Positions 1 to 8,222 of a DNA stretch of 52,548 nucleotides are shown here, in pieces. Source of the DNA: a bacterium. GTDB lineage: Bacteria > Chloroflexota > Dormibacteria > Aeolococcales > Aeolococcaceae. Made by a program: the position numbers and the translations under genes. A model generated the notes under the pieces. That model was not told where the DNA came from. It saw only the letters and a program-made list of their open reading frames with translations, and did no database searches. Each line of letters starts with the position of its first letter. Position 1 is the stretch's first letter. The stretch lies in the NCBI GenBank assembly GCA_021803465.1, contig JAJZLL010000025.1:1-52548 (forward strand), in the 5' to 3' direction.

Positions 1-60
1 CAGGATACGGATCTGCTGCTGCTGTTTCGGGCTCAAGGTAATTGTCTCCATGACCGACAT
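1..60 (-). CDS. 5' end of a gene leaving the window on the left, possibly a transposase
   Basis: Reading leftward from an ATG, the window edge encodes 20 residues containing METITLSPKQQQQIRIL with no stop. A purine-rich AGGGAAA lies directly upstream of the ATG, and a second in-frame ATG is at codon 4. An N-terminus of the form 'ME-I-LS-K-Q-R-L' is common in ISNCY/IS481-like transposases, where it precedes a helix-turn-helix. This is only a resemblance, because the diagnostic domains lie outside the window. It could equally be a transcriptional regulator. Confidence 0.35.
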   Translation of the reverse strand, partial: MSVMETITLSPKQQQQIRIL

Positions 61-174
61 TTTCCCTGGCGACTTATACCGACAATATCGCTGGCGTTCG
101 ACATCTGTGCCAGTATCGTACGTGTGATGTCCAGGACTGCATGCGATACTTGATGACAACGGGAGGATGCACGT

Positions 175-819
175 GTGGAAATAGCAATGGATTTCGGTTG
201 GCCTGTGGGTGAGGCAGAGACCCCAGAAGCACGTGCTGCACGAGAGCAGGCTGAACAGTTGAAGCAGGATCAGCGACAGTTGGCATGGAAACCATTCTGT
301 GATGTGATCAACAGTATTGCGGAGAACATGGAAGTCTTCAATGTGGAAGGGTCTGGCATCACTGCTGCCATGCCCCATGCACGCAATGACCAGAAGTATG
401 GTGGCTACTATCAGCTCACTGTGGGTGGCTCCAGCAATCCTGGGGCATCAGTAAGCCGCAAGCAGCAGCGTGCCTGGGGACGAGCTGTGCGAAGGATGCT
501 TCGCCCCACGCTGCTAGATGCGCTATCTGGCAGCAGACCCGTTCCAGTCGACACAGTGCTGCGTGCGGCTGGGGGCCCACCGAGTTTCGGCACTGCAGTC
601 GACGAGATACGCGTTGTCCAGCAGACCGATGGCACTGTCCTTGGGATCCGCCTGCGGGGGGAGTATTCGAGCCGGGGACCAACATTCCCTCCAGAATTCC
701 ACGCATATGCTCCTGATGAGCGGACAGTGCTTCCAACTCCAGAGGCTCTTCGCACCTGGCTTGTTGGCCAGCTGAAGGGAATTGGAGCACGTCCAATTTC
801 TCCACCCACTCTGGCTTGA
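175..819 (+). CDS. Unknown protein, first member of a tandem paralogous pair
   Basis: No known domain was recognised. The 214-residue product starts at a GTG preceded by GGAGG with an 8-nt spacer; an ATG four codons later is an alternative. It is soluble-looking, with no signal peptide or membrane segment. It shares an ordered set of motifs with the next gene: a DVIN-IA segment near the N-terminus, an MP-A-R stretch, Y-L-VGG, then GT-GI-GEY-RGP-P-EFH-PD-R, and a C-terminal TPE-L-WL. This copy carries about 45 extra residues in the middle (around 90-135) that the other lacks. The pair therefore arose by duplication followed by divergence. The arrangement suggests cotranscription, but the 116-nt gap also allows a separate promoter. 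Confidence 0.75.
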   Translation: MEIAMDFGWPVGEAETPEARAAREQAEQLKQDQRQLAWKPFCDVINSIAENMEVFNVEGSGITAAMPHARNDQKYGGYYQLTVGGSSNPGASVSRKQQRAWGRAVRRMLRPTLLDALSGSRPVPVDTVLRAAGGPPSFGTAVDEIRVVQQTDGTVLGIRLRGEYSSRGPTFPPEFHAYAPDERTVLPTPEALRTWLVGQLKGIGARPISPPTLA

Positions 820-935
820 GTTTGTGGGAATGTTCCTGTCAGTGCACTCCCGTATCCTGGGGGTGAAGATTTGTACGCACGCTGTCCCCGCTTCACATGT
901 ACAGTGCAGGTATACGGTGGTTTCTGGAGGTGATC

Positions 936-1433
936 ATGGATAAACCAATGGAGATCGATTTCGTCGGTGGTGGAAGCCGCACGCAACCTCTTCATGGGCG
1001 CCAAACTCACGTGACAGGTGCGCATTTGTCACGTGGAGTGCAGTATGCGTGGGCAGCGTATGCGGATGTCATCAACCGTATCGCCTCATCAACAGAGCTG
1101 TATGGACTCAATGGAGACACACGCTACTCTCCCATGCCTCGTGCGGAGCGCAGCAGCTCACGTGCGCAGTACAGGCTCCGGGTTGGTGGCGACAAGGTGA
1201 GTGGTGGACAGGTTACTGAGCTTATTGTCAGAGTGACTGCATTGGGAACTGTCGAGGGGATAAAGCGCAAAGGGGAATATGTTGGTCGTGGGCCCTCATA
1301 TCCAATGGAATTCCATGAGTCCCAACCGGACATACGTGCGGAAAATCTCACTCCAGAGACCCTGCATTCGTGGCTCAGTGCTGAGATTGGTCGGCTCGGA
1401 TCCAGGACGTGCCAGTCAGTCACACTCAGCTGA
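936..1433 (+). CDS. Unknown protein, second member of the tandem paralogous pair
   Basis: The 165-residue product has no recognised family. The start is set by a near-perfect Shine-Dalgarno sequence, GGAGGTGATC, ending immediately before the ATG. A longer reading from an upstream ATG at 897 lacks such a site. It has no signal peptide or membrane span. It matches the upstream gene through its DVIN-IA, MP-A-R, Y-L-VGG, GTV-GI-K/R-GEY-RGP-YP-EFH-PD-R and TPE-L-WL motifs, and both proteins end in TL plus a small residue. The gene converges on the MmpL-type gene with only about 10 nt between the two stops. Confidence 0.8.
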   Translation: MDKPMEIDFVGGGSRTQPLHGRQTHVTGAHLSRGVQYAWAAYADVINRIASSTELYGLNGDTRYSPMPRAERSSSRAQYRLRVGGDKVSGGQVTELIVRVTALGTVEGIKRKGEYVGRGPSYPMEFHESQPDIRAENLTPETLHSWLSAEIGRLGSRTCQSVTLS

Positions 1434-1443
1434 CTGACACGAG

Positions 1444-3774
1444 TCAGGCATCAACACCGTGACGTGCTGGCCACCAGTTCCACTGCCGGAGCAGTGTCAC
1501 TGCAGAGGGAACGAGGAGTGTCCGGACAAGAAACGTGTCCATGAGGACACCGAACGCGACGCCCAGTCCAATCTGTTGGATCTCCTGGGAACCAAGCAGG
1601 CCGAAGACGCCAAAGGTTCCTGCGAGGATGAGCCCTGCAGACGTTATCGATGACCCCATTGCCTTGAGCGCATCCACGACAGCTGTCGTGAGCGGCTTTG
1701 TCGTTGCCTCTTCACGGATTCGGGTCATGAGGAGGATGTTGTAGTCCTCGCCGAGCGCCATGAGGAAGATGAACATGATGAATGGCAGGATGAAGTTCAG
1801 TCCACCATTCCCGCCAAGCGTGTTGAAGATGAGGTTCGCTAGGCCAAAGGCTGCGAAGTATGAGAGCGCGACACTCACAATAAGATACAGGGGAGCAATG
1901 AGGCTTCTCAGCACGAAGCCAAGCAGAATGGCAATGGCGACAAGAACAATGGGAATGATGTGCACCAGGTCGCTGTCCGCTGTGGCACTGATGTCGTAGT
2001 TGAGCGCGCTTATTCCTGCTACACCGCTTGCGTTCGCTCCAACGGTTTTTGCAATGCCAGTAGTGAAGGAGCGGATGGCGGGGACTGCCTTCCTGGCAGC
2101 AGTACCATTCGGGTCACCAGCTTTGAGCGCAGTCTGGAAGACGACAGTGTGTCCGTCCCTGCTGATGAACGAGCGGAGAGTCGCATATGCGATGAGTTCA
2201 GGCTCGGAGAAGCCCGTCTCCGCAGGTGCTCCCACAGTGAGGTGCGAAGGTGCGTTGGCAAGGGATGCAAGCGTTTCCTGGATCCGCTGGGGAGTGAGAT
2301 CCTGCGGAGGGCCGAAGATGGCATAGAGGGAAGCAATCTTCGCTGGAGAGAGGTGCGTGCCATTAGGATTGAGCGCACCGTTCACACTTGTGAACAGTGG
2401 ACTCCTGCCAATGGCTTCTGTTGCTGTCGCAAGGACATTGGGAGAGTTCCATAGCGAGTAGGGGAACCGGAAGACAAGTGTTGTGGGATTGGCCTCGGCA
2501 GCGGGGAAGTGCGCAGCAAGGAGTGTTGCGCCGCGCTGCGAATCCGTTGTTCCCGATGCTCCGGAGCTGGAGGTGAATCCTGAGGGGAAATATCCAATGA
2601 CACCGGCTGCAAGTGCACCGAACAGCACAATGCCGATGACAAGCGTGGGAAGGGGATGGTTCACGATGGGGATCGCTACCCGCTCCCAGAAACTCTTCCT
2701 GGGAGTGGCACTTGGAAGATGGGGTTTCGATGGCCAGAATGCAGCTTTCCCGAAGAGCGCAAGAAGTGCAGGGAGGAGAGTGAGCCCCAGGAGGAGCATG
2801 ATGAGCACCCCAATGGCGAGCCCAGGGCCAAGGCCGCTGTACAGGCTGAACGAGGCAAGGATGAGGGTGAGAAGAGCAATGATGACAGTGAGCGCTGAGA
2901 ACGTTATCGACTCACCAACCCGTTCCACAGCACGAATGACAGCATCGCCGTGTTCCCTGCCATTCCAGAGCTCTTCCCGTGTTCGGAAGATGAGGAACAC
3001 GCCGTAGTCCGTACCTGCGCCAAGGAGGAGCACGCTCAGCATGATCTGCATGATGTCGGAGACGGATAGTCCGAGTTTCGAGGCTTCAGCGATGACAGGA
3101 CCCGAAATGAGAATCGCGAGCACTGCGGGAATGAGCGTGATGATGGGGGTGATGACACTCCTGAACACGATGATGAGCAGAACAAGGATGAAGAGTACTG
3201 AGAAGACCTGTGTTTTGTGGAGTGTCGCATCAGTCCCGCTCTGCGCATCTGCAGTGGAGGCAAATGGTCCTGTGAGATACGCCTTGAGCCCTGACGGGAG
3301 GGGTTCCGCATACATTGCTGAGCGAATTTTGCTCACGATGCCGCTGTTGTTTGTGCTGCTGAAATTTGTGAGGACGATGTACTGCACAGCCTTGCCGTCC
3401 GCGGAGGTGCCAAACTCGGTGACATCGTGGACCGAGGAGACTCCCTTGACACGGAGAACGAGGGCACTGAGTGCTGACCGGTCAGCTGCAGTGAGTGGTG
3501 TTGTGCGTGCAGCCACAATGATGGACTCAGCGTACTTTGTGTTGACGAGTGCCTTTGTCAGTCCATCTGCCTTCACAACTGGAGCGGAGGAAGGGAGAAA
3601 GGAGCTGTTGTTTCCTGATGCCACATTGGAGAGGGAGGGAAGAAAGAGCACTGCTGCAATGGTGATGAGCGCCCAGGCGAGGATGACAAGGTACTTCCAT
3701 CGCACAGCGAACGTGCCTATTGCGCGGAAGACGCGTCCTGACAGGGATGGCTGTGTTGTGGATGCTGCGGTCAT
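1444..3774 (-). CDS. MMPL/RND-superfamily membrane transporter
   Basis: The 776-residue membrane protein has the duplicated RND/MMPL architecture. One N-terminal transmembrane helix is followed by a large extracytoplasmic domain, a bundle of about five helices, a second extracytoplasmic domain and a second bundle. Each bundle carries the family signature in its proton-relay region: GTDYGVFLI in the first half and GEDYNILLM in the second. Members export lipids or other hydrophobic compounds using the proton gradient; the substrate here cannot be inferred. The start MTAASTTQ was chosen because the 35 residues upstream (to 3879) do not resemble a membrane protein N-terminus and the helix then begins at the expected distance. 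No accessory MmpS-like gene is adjacent. Confidence 0.9.
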   Translation of the reverse strand: MTAASTTQPSLSGRVFRAIGTFAVRWKYLVILAWALITIAAVLFLPSLSNVASGNNSSFLPSSAPVVKADGLTKALVNTKYAESIIVAARTTPLTAADRSALSALVLRVKGVSSVHDVTEFGTSADGKAVQYIVLTNFSSTNNSGIVSKIRSAMYAEPLPSGLKAYLTGPFASTADAQSGTDATLHKTQVFSVLFILVLLIIVFRSVITPIITLIPAVLAILISGPVIAEASKLGLSVSDIMQIMLSVLLLGAGTDYGVFLIFRTREELWNGREHGDAVIRAVERVGESITFSALTVIIALLTLILASFSLYSGLGPGLAIGVLIMLLLGLTLLPALLALFGKAAFWPSKPHLPSATPRKSFWERVAIPIVNHPLPTLVIGIVLFGALAAGVIGYFPSGFTSSSGASGTTDSQRGATLLAAHFPAAEANPTTLVFRFPYSLWNSPNVLATATEAIGRSPLFTSVNGALNPNGTHLSPAKIASLYAIFGPPQDLTPQRIQETLASLANAPSHLTVGAPAETGFSEPELIAYATLRSFISRDGHTVVFQTALKAGDPNGTAARKAVPAIRSFTTGIAKTVGANASGVAGISALNYDISATADSDLVHIIPIVLVAIAILLGFVLRSLIAPLYLIVSVALSYFAAFGLANLIFNTLGGNGGLNFILPFIMFIFLMALGEDYNILLMTRIREEATTKPLTTAVVDALKAMGSSITSAGLILAGTFGVFGLLGSQEIQQIGLGVAFGVLMDTFLVRTLLVPSAVTLLRQWNWWPARHGVDA

Positions 3775-3902
3775 TCGGATCCCCAATAAAGGTCGGCTGA
3801 CACCGTACAATCCAATTGTGACAATTTCCTGAACCGTGATGCTGCCGTTGCAGCTGGGATACGGAATGGTGGCTTCCACTGCTGCAGAGACCCTCTCGGT
3901 CG

Positions 3903-3908
3903 TAGACT
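3903..3908 (+). promoter_or_regulatory. -10 hexamer of a probable leaderless promoter
   Basis: TAGACT is followed by exactly 6 nt and then the ATG of the next gene, which lacks a Shine-Dalgarno sequence. This places the transcription start at the start codon. No convincing -35 was seen. The same hexamer-6 nt-ATG geometry recurs before yajQ, msrA, the XRE gene and the RHH antitoxin. Confidence 0.5.
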
Positions 3909-3914
3909 AGCACT

Positions 3915-4250
3915 ATGGATCTCAGCTTTGATGCGCACAATGCGGGTGATGTTCTCCGTCCCAGCAGGATGAGTCTGCCAGAAGTCGTGGACTTCCTCAG
4001 GAATGCGGGAAGCAAACATGTCGAACTCCAGCCGTTCCTCTACACAGTGAGTGGTGTGTATGCGCCACTGGATGCTCGGAAGGTGTCCGAATGGATTGAG
4101 GTGTATTCCCGGCAGAGAGGAGTCGCTTTCGAGGTCAATGCCAGGCAGATATCACCATTCAACATTGCCATGTGGATCCGCCTTGAGGGCAGTGCGGACA
4201 ATCTCCTGCAGCTGACGGAGTGGCTCGACAGGCTCACCAGAGCTGCGTAG
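3915..4250 (+). CDS. Unknown small soluble protein
   Basis: The 111-residue product has no recognised family. It begins MDLSFDAHNAGDV, has no signal peptide, and looks like a compact alpha/beta domain with amphipathic helices at both ends (SLPEVVDFLRNAG and LLQLTEWLDRLTR). It is divergent from the MmpL-type gene, and its start codon sits 6 nt after TAGACT, consistent with a leaderless mRNA. The stop lies 12 nt before the end of the convergent acyltransferase gene, so the two transcripts must terminate in or read through each other. Confidence 0.65.
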   Translation: MDLSFDAHNAGDVLRPSRMSLPEVVDFLRNAGSKHVELQPFLYTVSGVYAPLDARKVSEWIEVYSRQRGVAFEVNARQISPFNIAMWIRLEGSADNLLQLTEWLDRLTRAA

Positions 4251-4262
4251 GGAGCTGCGTCA

Positions 4263-5444
4263 TCATCGCGCATGTGCAATTGCGCGCGCTTTCGGTTTGA
4301 GACCGAAGAGCACGCGCATCGGTGACCACCGTCGGATGGCTGTCTCACAGAGGAATATGGTGATGCCATATACACCCGCAGTGAGAAGAAGGATCTTTGG
4401 CCATGTCGGAATTCCCAGGGGCACGATGAACGAGGCGAGTATGACAACGACTGGGTGGTGCAGCACATAGAACGGGAGGACGAGGTCATTGAGGTACCGT
4501 ACGACCCTGTTCGCATGATTGAGCCAGATGAGGGTGCCTCCAACCAGCACCAGGAGCCAGCACCAGGTGTTGTACGCCCAGCCAATTGCCATTGCATCCT
4601 GGATGTACCACGGCCCAGTTGTTGTGTAATCGAGATGGAAGCCGAGGATCGCTGCTATGACACCCAGTGCGACTATGGCAGTTGGGAGCACATACCATAT
4701 GGTCCTGGTGATGAGGGGACGGAGCCTCTCCTCTGCGAACAGGAGTGCCCCATACAGCAACACGATGACATAGATAGCGATGTCAGCCCAGTCGCGGTAG
4801 GTTGGGAATCTGGGCCGCAAAGCGATCTGGGTTAGCACGATAGGCACTACAAGAATGAGGAGTCCTCCATTTCGCAGAAGCTGTCGAACGATCCAGTCGC
4901 GGAGGGGACGGCTTGAGGCAGATCTGAGCCATTCGAGAATGGGGAGGGCCACAAGGGAAATTGCGAAGAGATATCCAAGAAACCAAAGATGGTACGAGTA
5001 GGCGGAGAGAAACGGTCCTGGCCACTTGGGTTCAAGGTGGGTGACAAACCTGACATAGAAGCCGGGGAGCGTATCAAGCCCAGGAGGTGGATTGTGGGAC
5101 ATCGCCCACTGCTGGAGCGGTGTGAGAAGCGGGATGCCGATAAGAAGGGGAACGATGAGTCGAAGCGTGCGTTCCCGTACAAAAGAGAGCGGTTTCCTGT
5201 GCCGGAGGGCGAACCACGTGTCAGCACCAGCAATGAGAAACATCGCCGGTATTCCCCACGTGAAGGTGAACCCCGCGAAGCCTGACAGAATAAGACTATC
5301 GCCATGGTTGTTCACGAGCCATCGAGAAGGGGAGAATACCAGGGAAATGTGGTAGAAGGCGATCCCATAGACAATTAGGACACGGAGCCAGTCAATGGCA
5401 TGGATCCGCACAGAAGCCACAGGAGGTGAGCTTTCCGGTTCCAT
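4263..5444 (-). CDS. Acyltransferase 3 family membrane protein
   Basis: The 393-residue protein has about ten transmembrane helices and the features of the acyltransferase-3 (OafA/MdoC-like) family. The N-terminal IDWLRVLIVYGIAFYH segment carries the conserved Arg in helix 1 and the essential His at its end, and an FAGFTFTWGIPAMFLIAG helix and LRLIVPLLIG follow. Members transfer acyl groups from a donor to extracytoplasmic sugars or glycans; the acceptor here is unknown. The ATG start has GGAGGG seven nucleotides upstream; a TTG six codons earlier is less likely. It lies 45 nt downstream of a DUF998-like gene on the same strand, suggesting cotranscription. Confidence 0.88.
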   Translation of the reverse strand: MEPESSPPVASVRIHAIDWLRVLIVYGIAFYHISLVFSPSRWLVNNHGDSLILSGFAGFTFTWGIPAMFLIAGADTWFALRHRKPLSFVRERTLRLIVPLLIGIPLLTPLQQWAMSHNPPPGLDTLPGFYVRFVTHLEPKWPGPFLSAYSYHLWFLGYLFAISLVALPILEWLRSASSRPLRDWIVRQLLRNGGLLILVVPIVLTQIALRPRFPTYRDWADIAIYVIVLLYGALLFAEERLRPLITRTIWYVLPTAIVALGVIAAILGFHLDYTTTGPWYIQDAMAIGWAYNTWCWLLVLVGGTLIWLNHANRVVRYLNDLVLPFYVLHHPVVVILASFIVPLGIPTWPKILLLTAGVYGITIFLCETAIRRWSPMRVLFGLKPKARAIAHAR

Positions 5445-5489
5445 GTACGTGCCCTCCGGCAAGATATCCGCTTATGGAGTGGAATCTTG

Positions 5490-6200
5490 TCAGCTGTCAG
5501 TGAGTGCAAGAGGCGCAGTCCTTTGAAGTGATGAGTAATGCCTTCTCAGCCAGATGCCAAGGAGGAGAAGCGCAATGCTGAGCGAAGCCATGAATGAGCG
5601 CTGGAAGTACCCGTAGGGATAGCGGATGACATGTGCGATTGCCATTTGGAGCACCTCAATGGCAAGACTCGCAATGGCGACAATCTTGAGAATTCCTTTG
5701 ATCGCGGGCTGGCTAGTGAGATGATCTGCATCGAGCACCAGAAGCAGGGGTGCAGCTGAGGCGAGTACAAAGCACGACTGGGAGAACAAGCCGTGAAGGT
5801 GCGCATCAAAATGGCCAGCTCCTGCAGTGGGAAAAACGCCAGTGAGCACGAGGAGAATGCCTGCAAGCACCATGAACACTGCGCCAAGCAGCCAGCGCAC
5901 GCTTCGATGATGGAGGATGGCGAGTCCTGTGCCTGCAAGGGCAGTAAGAATGCCTCCCGTATAGAAGAAGGCAATGTTGAATGCCTCGGAATGCGGGGTT
6001 CCTCGGGCGCCCAGGGAACTCGCTGGGGAGGTGAGGAGCCCATAGCCATGGCGGAGAAGGCCAAAGACTAGGAACATGCTCCACAGTACAGCAGGAACTG
6101 CAAGGAGTATTGCAGCAGTGAGTCGCAGCATTCGCCTCCGGAGTGGTGAGAGAGCAATGCGCACGCCATGAGCAGGTCGGACAGAGTCAGCAGTAGTCAT
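5490..6200 (-). CDS. DUF998-like multi-pass membrane protein
   Basis: The 236-residue protein has roughly six to seven hydrophobic helices. It contains the loop TGVFPTAGAGHFDAHLHG, matching the G-FP-H-H pattern of the DUF998 family of uncharacterised integral membrane proteins. The N-terminus is basic (LSPLRRRMLRL) and should face the cytoplasm. Upstream of the ATG there is only a weak GGAA, so the start is moderately certain. It is probably the first gene of a two-gene minus-strand unit with the acyltransferase. DUF998 members have no established reaction. Confidence 0.75.
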   Translation of the reverse strand: MTTADSVRPAHGVRIALSPLRRRMLRLTAAILLAVPAVLWSMFLVFGLLRHGYGLLTSPASSLGARGTPHSEAFNIAFFYTGGILTALAGTGLAILHHRSVRWLLGAVFMVLAGILLVLTGVFPTAGAGHFDAHLHGLFSQSCFVLASAAPLLLVLDADHLTSQPAIKGILKIVAIASLAIEVLQMAIAHVIRYPYGYFQRSFMASLSIALLLLGIWLRRHYSSLQRTAPLALTDS

Positions 6201-6283
6201 TCAGGTGTTTTCCAGCTTGGGGGATGGATGTCTACTGAATTCGTACCCGAACTTGCTGCACAGCAATCACCGAGGAATTGGTT

Positions 6284-6823
6284 TCACCCGATTTCCATAC
6301 CTTCCCTCTGGGGAAGGGCTCTTGTGAGATGAACGACACGGGTTGCCTGGTGGAGCACTTCAGAGCGGAGATTGGAGCCAGGCGTGGAGGTCATAAGCGT
6401 TGCGCAGGACTTGATCCTGTCTGCTACGCCACGTATGAGGCCAGCGTAGCTCGCCTGTGATGGTCGAGCACCCCGAACAGTCTTTCCCGTTGGAACGACT
6501 GCAGCCCGGATCTGGAGCCGTGTTGGCTCAGTTCCATCCGGCTGGGAGGTGAGCCGTATGGTTCCTGTGAAGCGGCCCTGTTCATGGCTGGTCGAGTATG
6601 CAATCTTGATGGACTGGGAAGTGCGCTGTATGGCAAGCTCTGTCGTGACGACGGTGCCATCTGGAGAAGTGATGTGGTGCGTGAATCTGCCCTTCGCGCC
6701 AGGTACTTGACGGATGTCCGTTTGCCAGGGATCGCTCGTGAGCAGCTCATAGACGACTGCTGTCAGCGACTCATCCAGGGATGCTTGTATGAGCCGTTCC
6801 GCATGGACAACGATCTTTTCCAT
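6284..6823 (-). CDS. Unknown protein, possibly an SRPBCC-like fold
   Basis: The product of about 179 residues opens MEKIVVHAERLIQASLDESL, has no signal peptide, and shows alternating beta-rich segments (TVVTTELAIQRTSQ, IKIAYSTSHEQGRF, TRLQIRAAVVPTG) followed by a helical tail. The N-terminal pattern resembles START/SRPBCC ligand-binding domains, which often begin with a strand and a short helix, but this is a weak inference. An ATG with GGGGGG just upstream is preferred over a GTG six codons earlier. Its stop lies 84 nt upstream of the DUF998-like start on the same strand. Confidence 0.55.
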   Translation of the reverse strand: MEKIVVHAERLIQASLDESLTAVVYELLTSDPWQTDIRQVPGAKGRFTHHITSPDGTVVTTELAIQRTSQSIKIAYSTSHEQGRFTGTIRLTSQPDGTEPTRLQIRAAVVPTGKTVRGARPSQASYAGLIRGVADRIKSCATLMTSTPGSNLRSEVLHQATRVVHLTRALPQREGMEIG

Positions 6824-6895
6824 CCTTTCCCCCCGAGCCACACTTCGTTGACGCTCGCCAACGCGCTATAAGTACCAGCTAAGAATACCGGAGAG

Positions 6896-7171
6896 CTAGG
6901 CGACATTGTGCTGTGGAGATTGCTGCTTGGATGGTGCATGCCAAAGTATGAGTCCAGCTTGCACGACTGTGGTATCGCTCACAAGAATCCGGTAGCCTGA
7001 GTGGAACAGTCCAAAGAAACGGACATGCTCTACGAGAAGTTCCTTTCCCCGACGTGTATGAATAACACCAATGATCCTGCCCATACTCTTTCCAGAGGCA
7101 GTGACGACATGCCAGTTCCACAGCGCACGGCTTGAGAAGACATCCATGCTTGCCATGAGTGCATTCTGCAT
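6896..7171 (-). CDS. Small protein with PRC-barrel-like segment
   Basis: The 91-residue protein contains WHVVTASGKSMGRIIGVI followed by strand-like segments ELLVEHVRFFG and YRILVSDTTVVQ. This resembles the short beta-barrel of PRC-barrel domains, where G-x-x-(I/V)-G-x-V forms a turn. There is no good Shine-Dalgarno sequence; a TAACGC hexamer lies 6 nt before the ATG and may be a weak leaderless promoter. The next in-frame ATGs, at codons 6 and 9, are alternatives. The family call is tentative. Confidence 0.45.
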   Translation of the reverse strand: MQNALMASMDVFSSRALWNWHVVTASGKSMGRIIGVIHTRRGKELLVEHVRFFGLFHSGYRILVSDTTVVQAGLILWHAPSKQQSPQHNVA

Positions 7172-7387
7172 GGCAGAGCGTTAACGGATGGTGGACGAAG
7201 TGCATGCCGTGTGTGCCGCAAGTGATCCATGGTCAGAAGTGGAGTTGTGTGGCATACTCCCCTGTAAAGAAGAAGCAACATCCTGCTTGCGTCATTTGAA
7301 CCTGTGTGATGATGGTGAACGTGTAACAGGGTTGTGATGCCATCAGGGAATGTCCGCTGTCCATTTGTAGGATGAGGAGAGAGCAGT

Positions 7388-8209
7388 ATGTGGAAGAGGG
7401 TACTTATCATGGCGTGTGTTGCAGTGTGCGCAGCATGTGGCAGCACACAGGGAGGGAATGCACCAGGATCCTCGGGATCTTCATCTACTCCTGCGCCCAA
7501 TGCGGTAAATCTCGCACCTTTCCCTGCAGCGGTGCTCAAGGCATGCAAGGGTGTAGATGTCACAACGCCACTCGCGAAGGTGCCTGCTGCCTGCCAAAGC
7601 CTCTGGACACCCTATGGAGTGTCAGAAGTTCCGCCAATGAACCTTTTTGATCACATACCAGCACTTGCACCGGCTACGAATGGGACAAATGGAGCCGTAT
7701 CCAACAGCGAATTGCATACTTGGGAACTGGCCTTCTATAGGGATCAGGCATTGTTTCAGTGGGCTGAGAGGTACTCACAGGTTGGGTTCTTCAACAAGAT
7801 CGAAGCTCCTTCAGTACTGTCACAATCTGAAGCTACAACATTAGGTAGTGGTTCCTATATCGAAGATCCTCAATGCGACATTTTCCCAACTTCAATTAGT
7901 CTGGTTCGTGTGAGCAAGAGCGATGCATCATTTCTTGAAGTGATTTCAGGTTCAACGACCACTTCTACTTACGCTCTCAATGCGAAGTTTGATCCTCCCT
8001 CATCAGGAAGTTGTGCAGGCAACGTTGTCGACAAATCTGGAAAGTCTAGTGTGTACTTTACCTTCTCAAATCCTGAGATTGAAATTGAAGCTGGCGCAGT
8101 TCAAAGCGATCCAGTCTTAGGAAAAGTATGGTTTCCAACCGCGGCTACAACTTGTGCAGCTGCTTCCCAATCCAGTCTTGCAACTCCACCAAGCGGTTGG
8201 TGTTCCTGA
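7388..8209 (+). CDS. Secreted lipoprotein of unknown function
   Basis: The 273-residue product starts at an ATG with GGAGA about 8 nt upstream. The N-terminus MWKRVLIMACVAVCAAC is a lipoprotein-type signal, with the candidate lipidated Cys at position 17 (Cys at -3 is unusual). A Gly/Ser/Pro-rich linker follows, then a globular part with several Cys that could form disulfides outside the membrane. No catalytic motif was recognised. The next secreted-protein gene starts 13 nt after its stop, so the two are probably made from one mRNA and may act together at the cell surface. Confidence 0.75.
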   Translation: MWKRVLIMACVAVCAACGSTQGGNAPGSSGSSSTPAPNAVNLAPFPAAVLKACKGVDVTTPLAKVPAACQSLWTPYGVSEVPPMNLFDHIPALAPATNGTNGAVSNSELHTWELAFYRDQALFQWAERYSQVGFFNKIEAPSVLSQSEATTLGSGSYIEDPQCDIFPTSISLVRVSKSDASFLEVISGSTTTSTYALNAKFDPPSSGSCAGNVVDKSGKSSVYFTFSNPEIEIEAGAVQSDPVLGKVWFPTAATTCAAASQSSLATPPSGWCS

Positions 8210-8222
8210 GGAGTCTTTACTT

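Noticed and set aside
74..295. Minus-strand frame near the left edge
   Set aside because: It overlaps the better supported GTG-started gene at 175, has no ribosome binding site and no domain.
411..1025. Long minus-strand frame antisense to the first paralogue
   Set aside because: Composition and motifs favour the + strand, where the two paralogues match each other.
1430..1447. Hairpin CTGACT-GACACG-AGTCAG between convergent stops as a terminator
   Set aside because: The stem is only 6 bp with no T-run on either strand.
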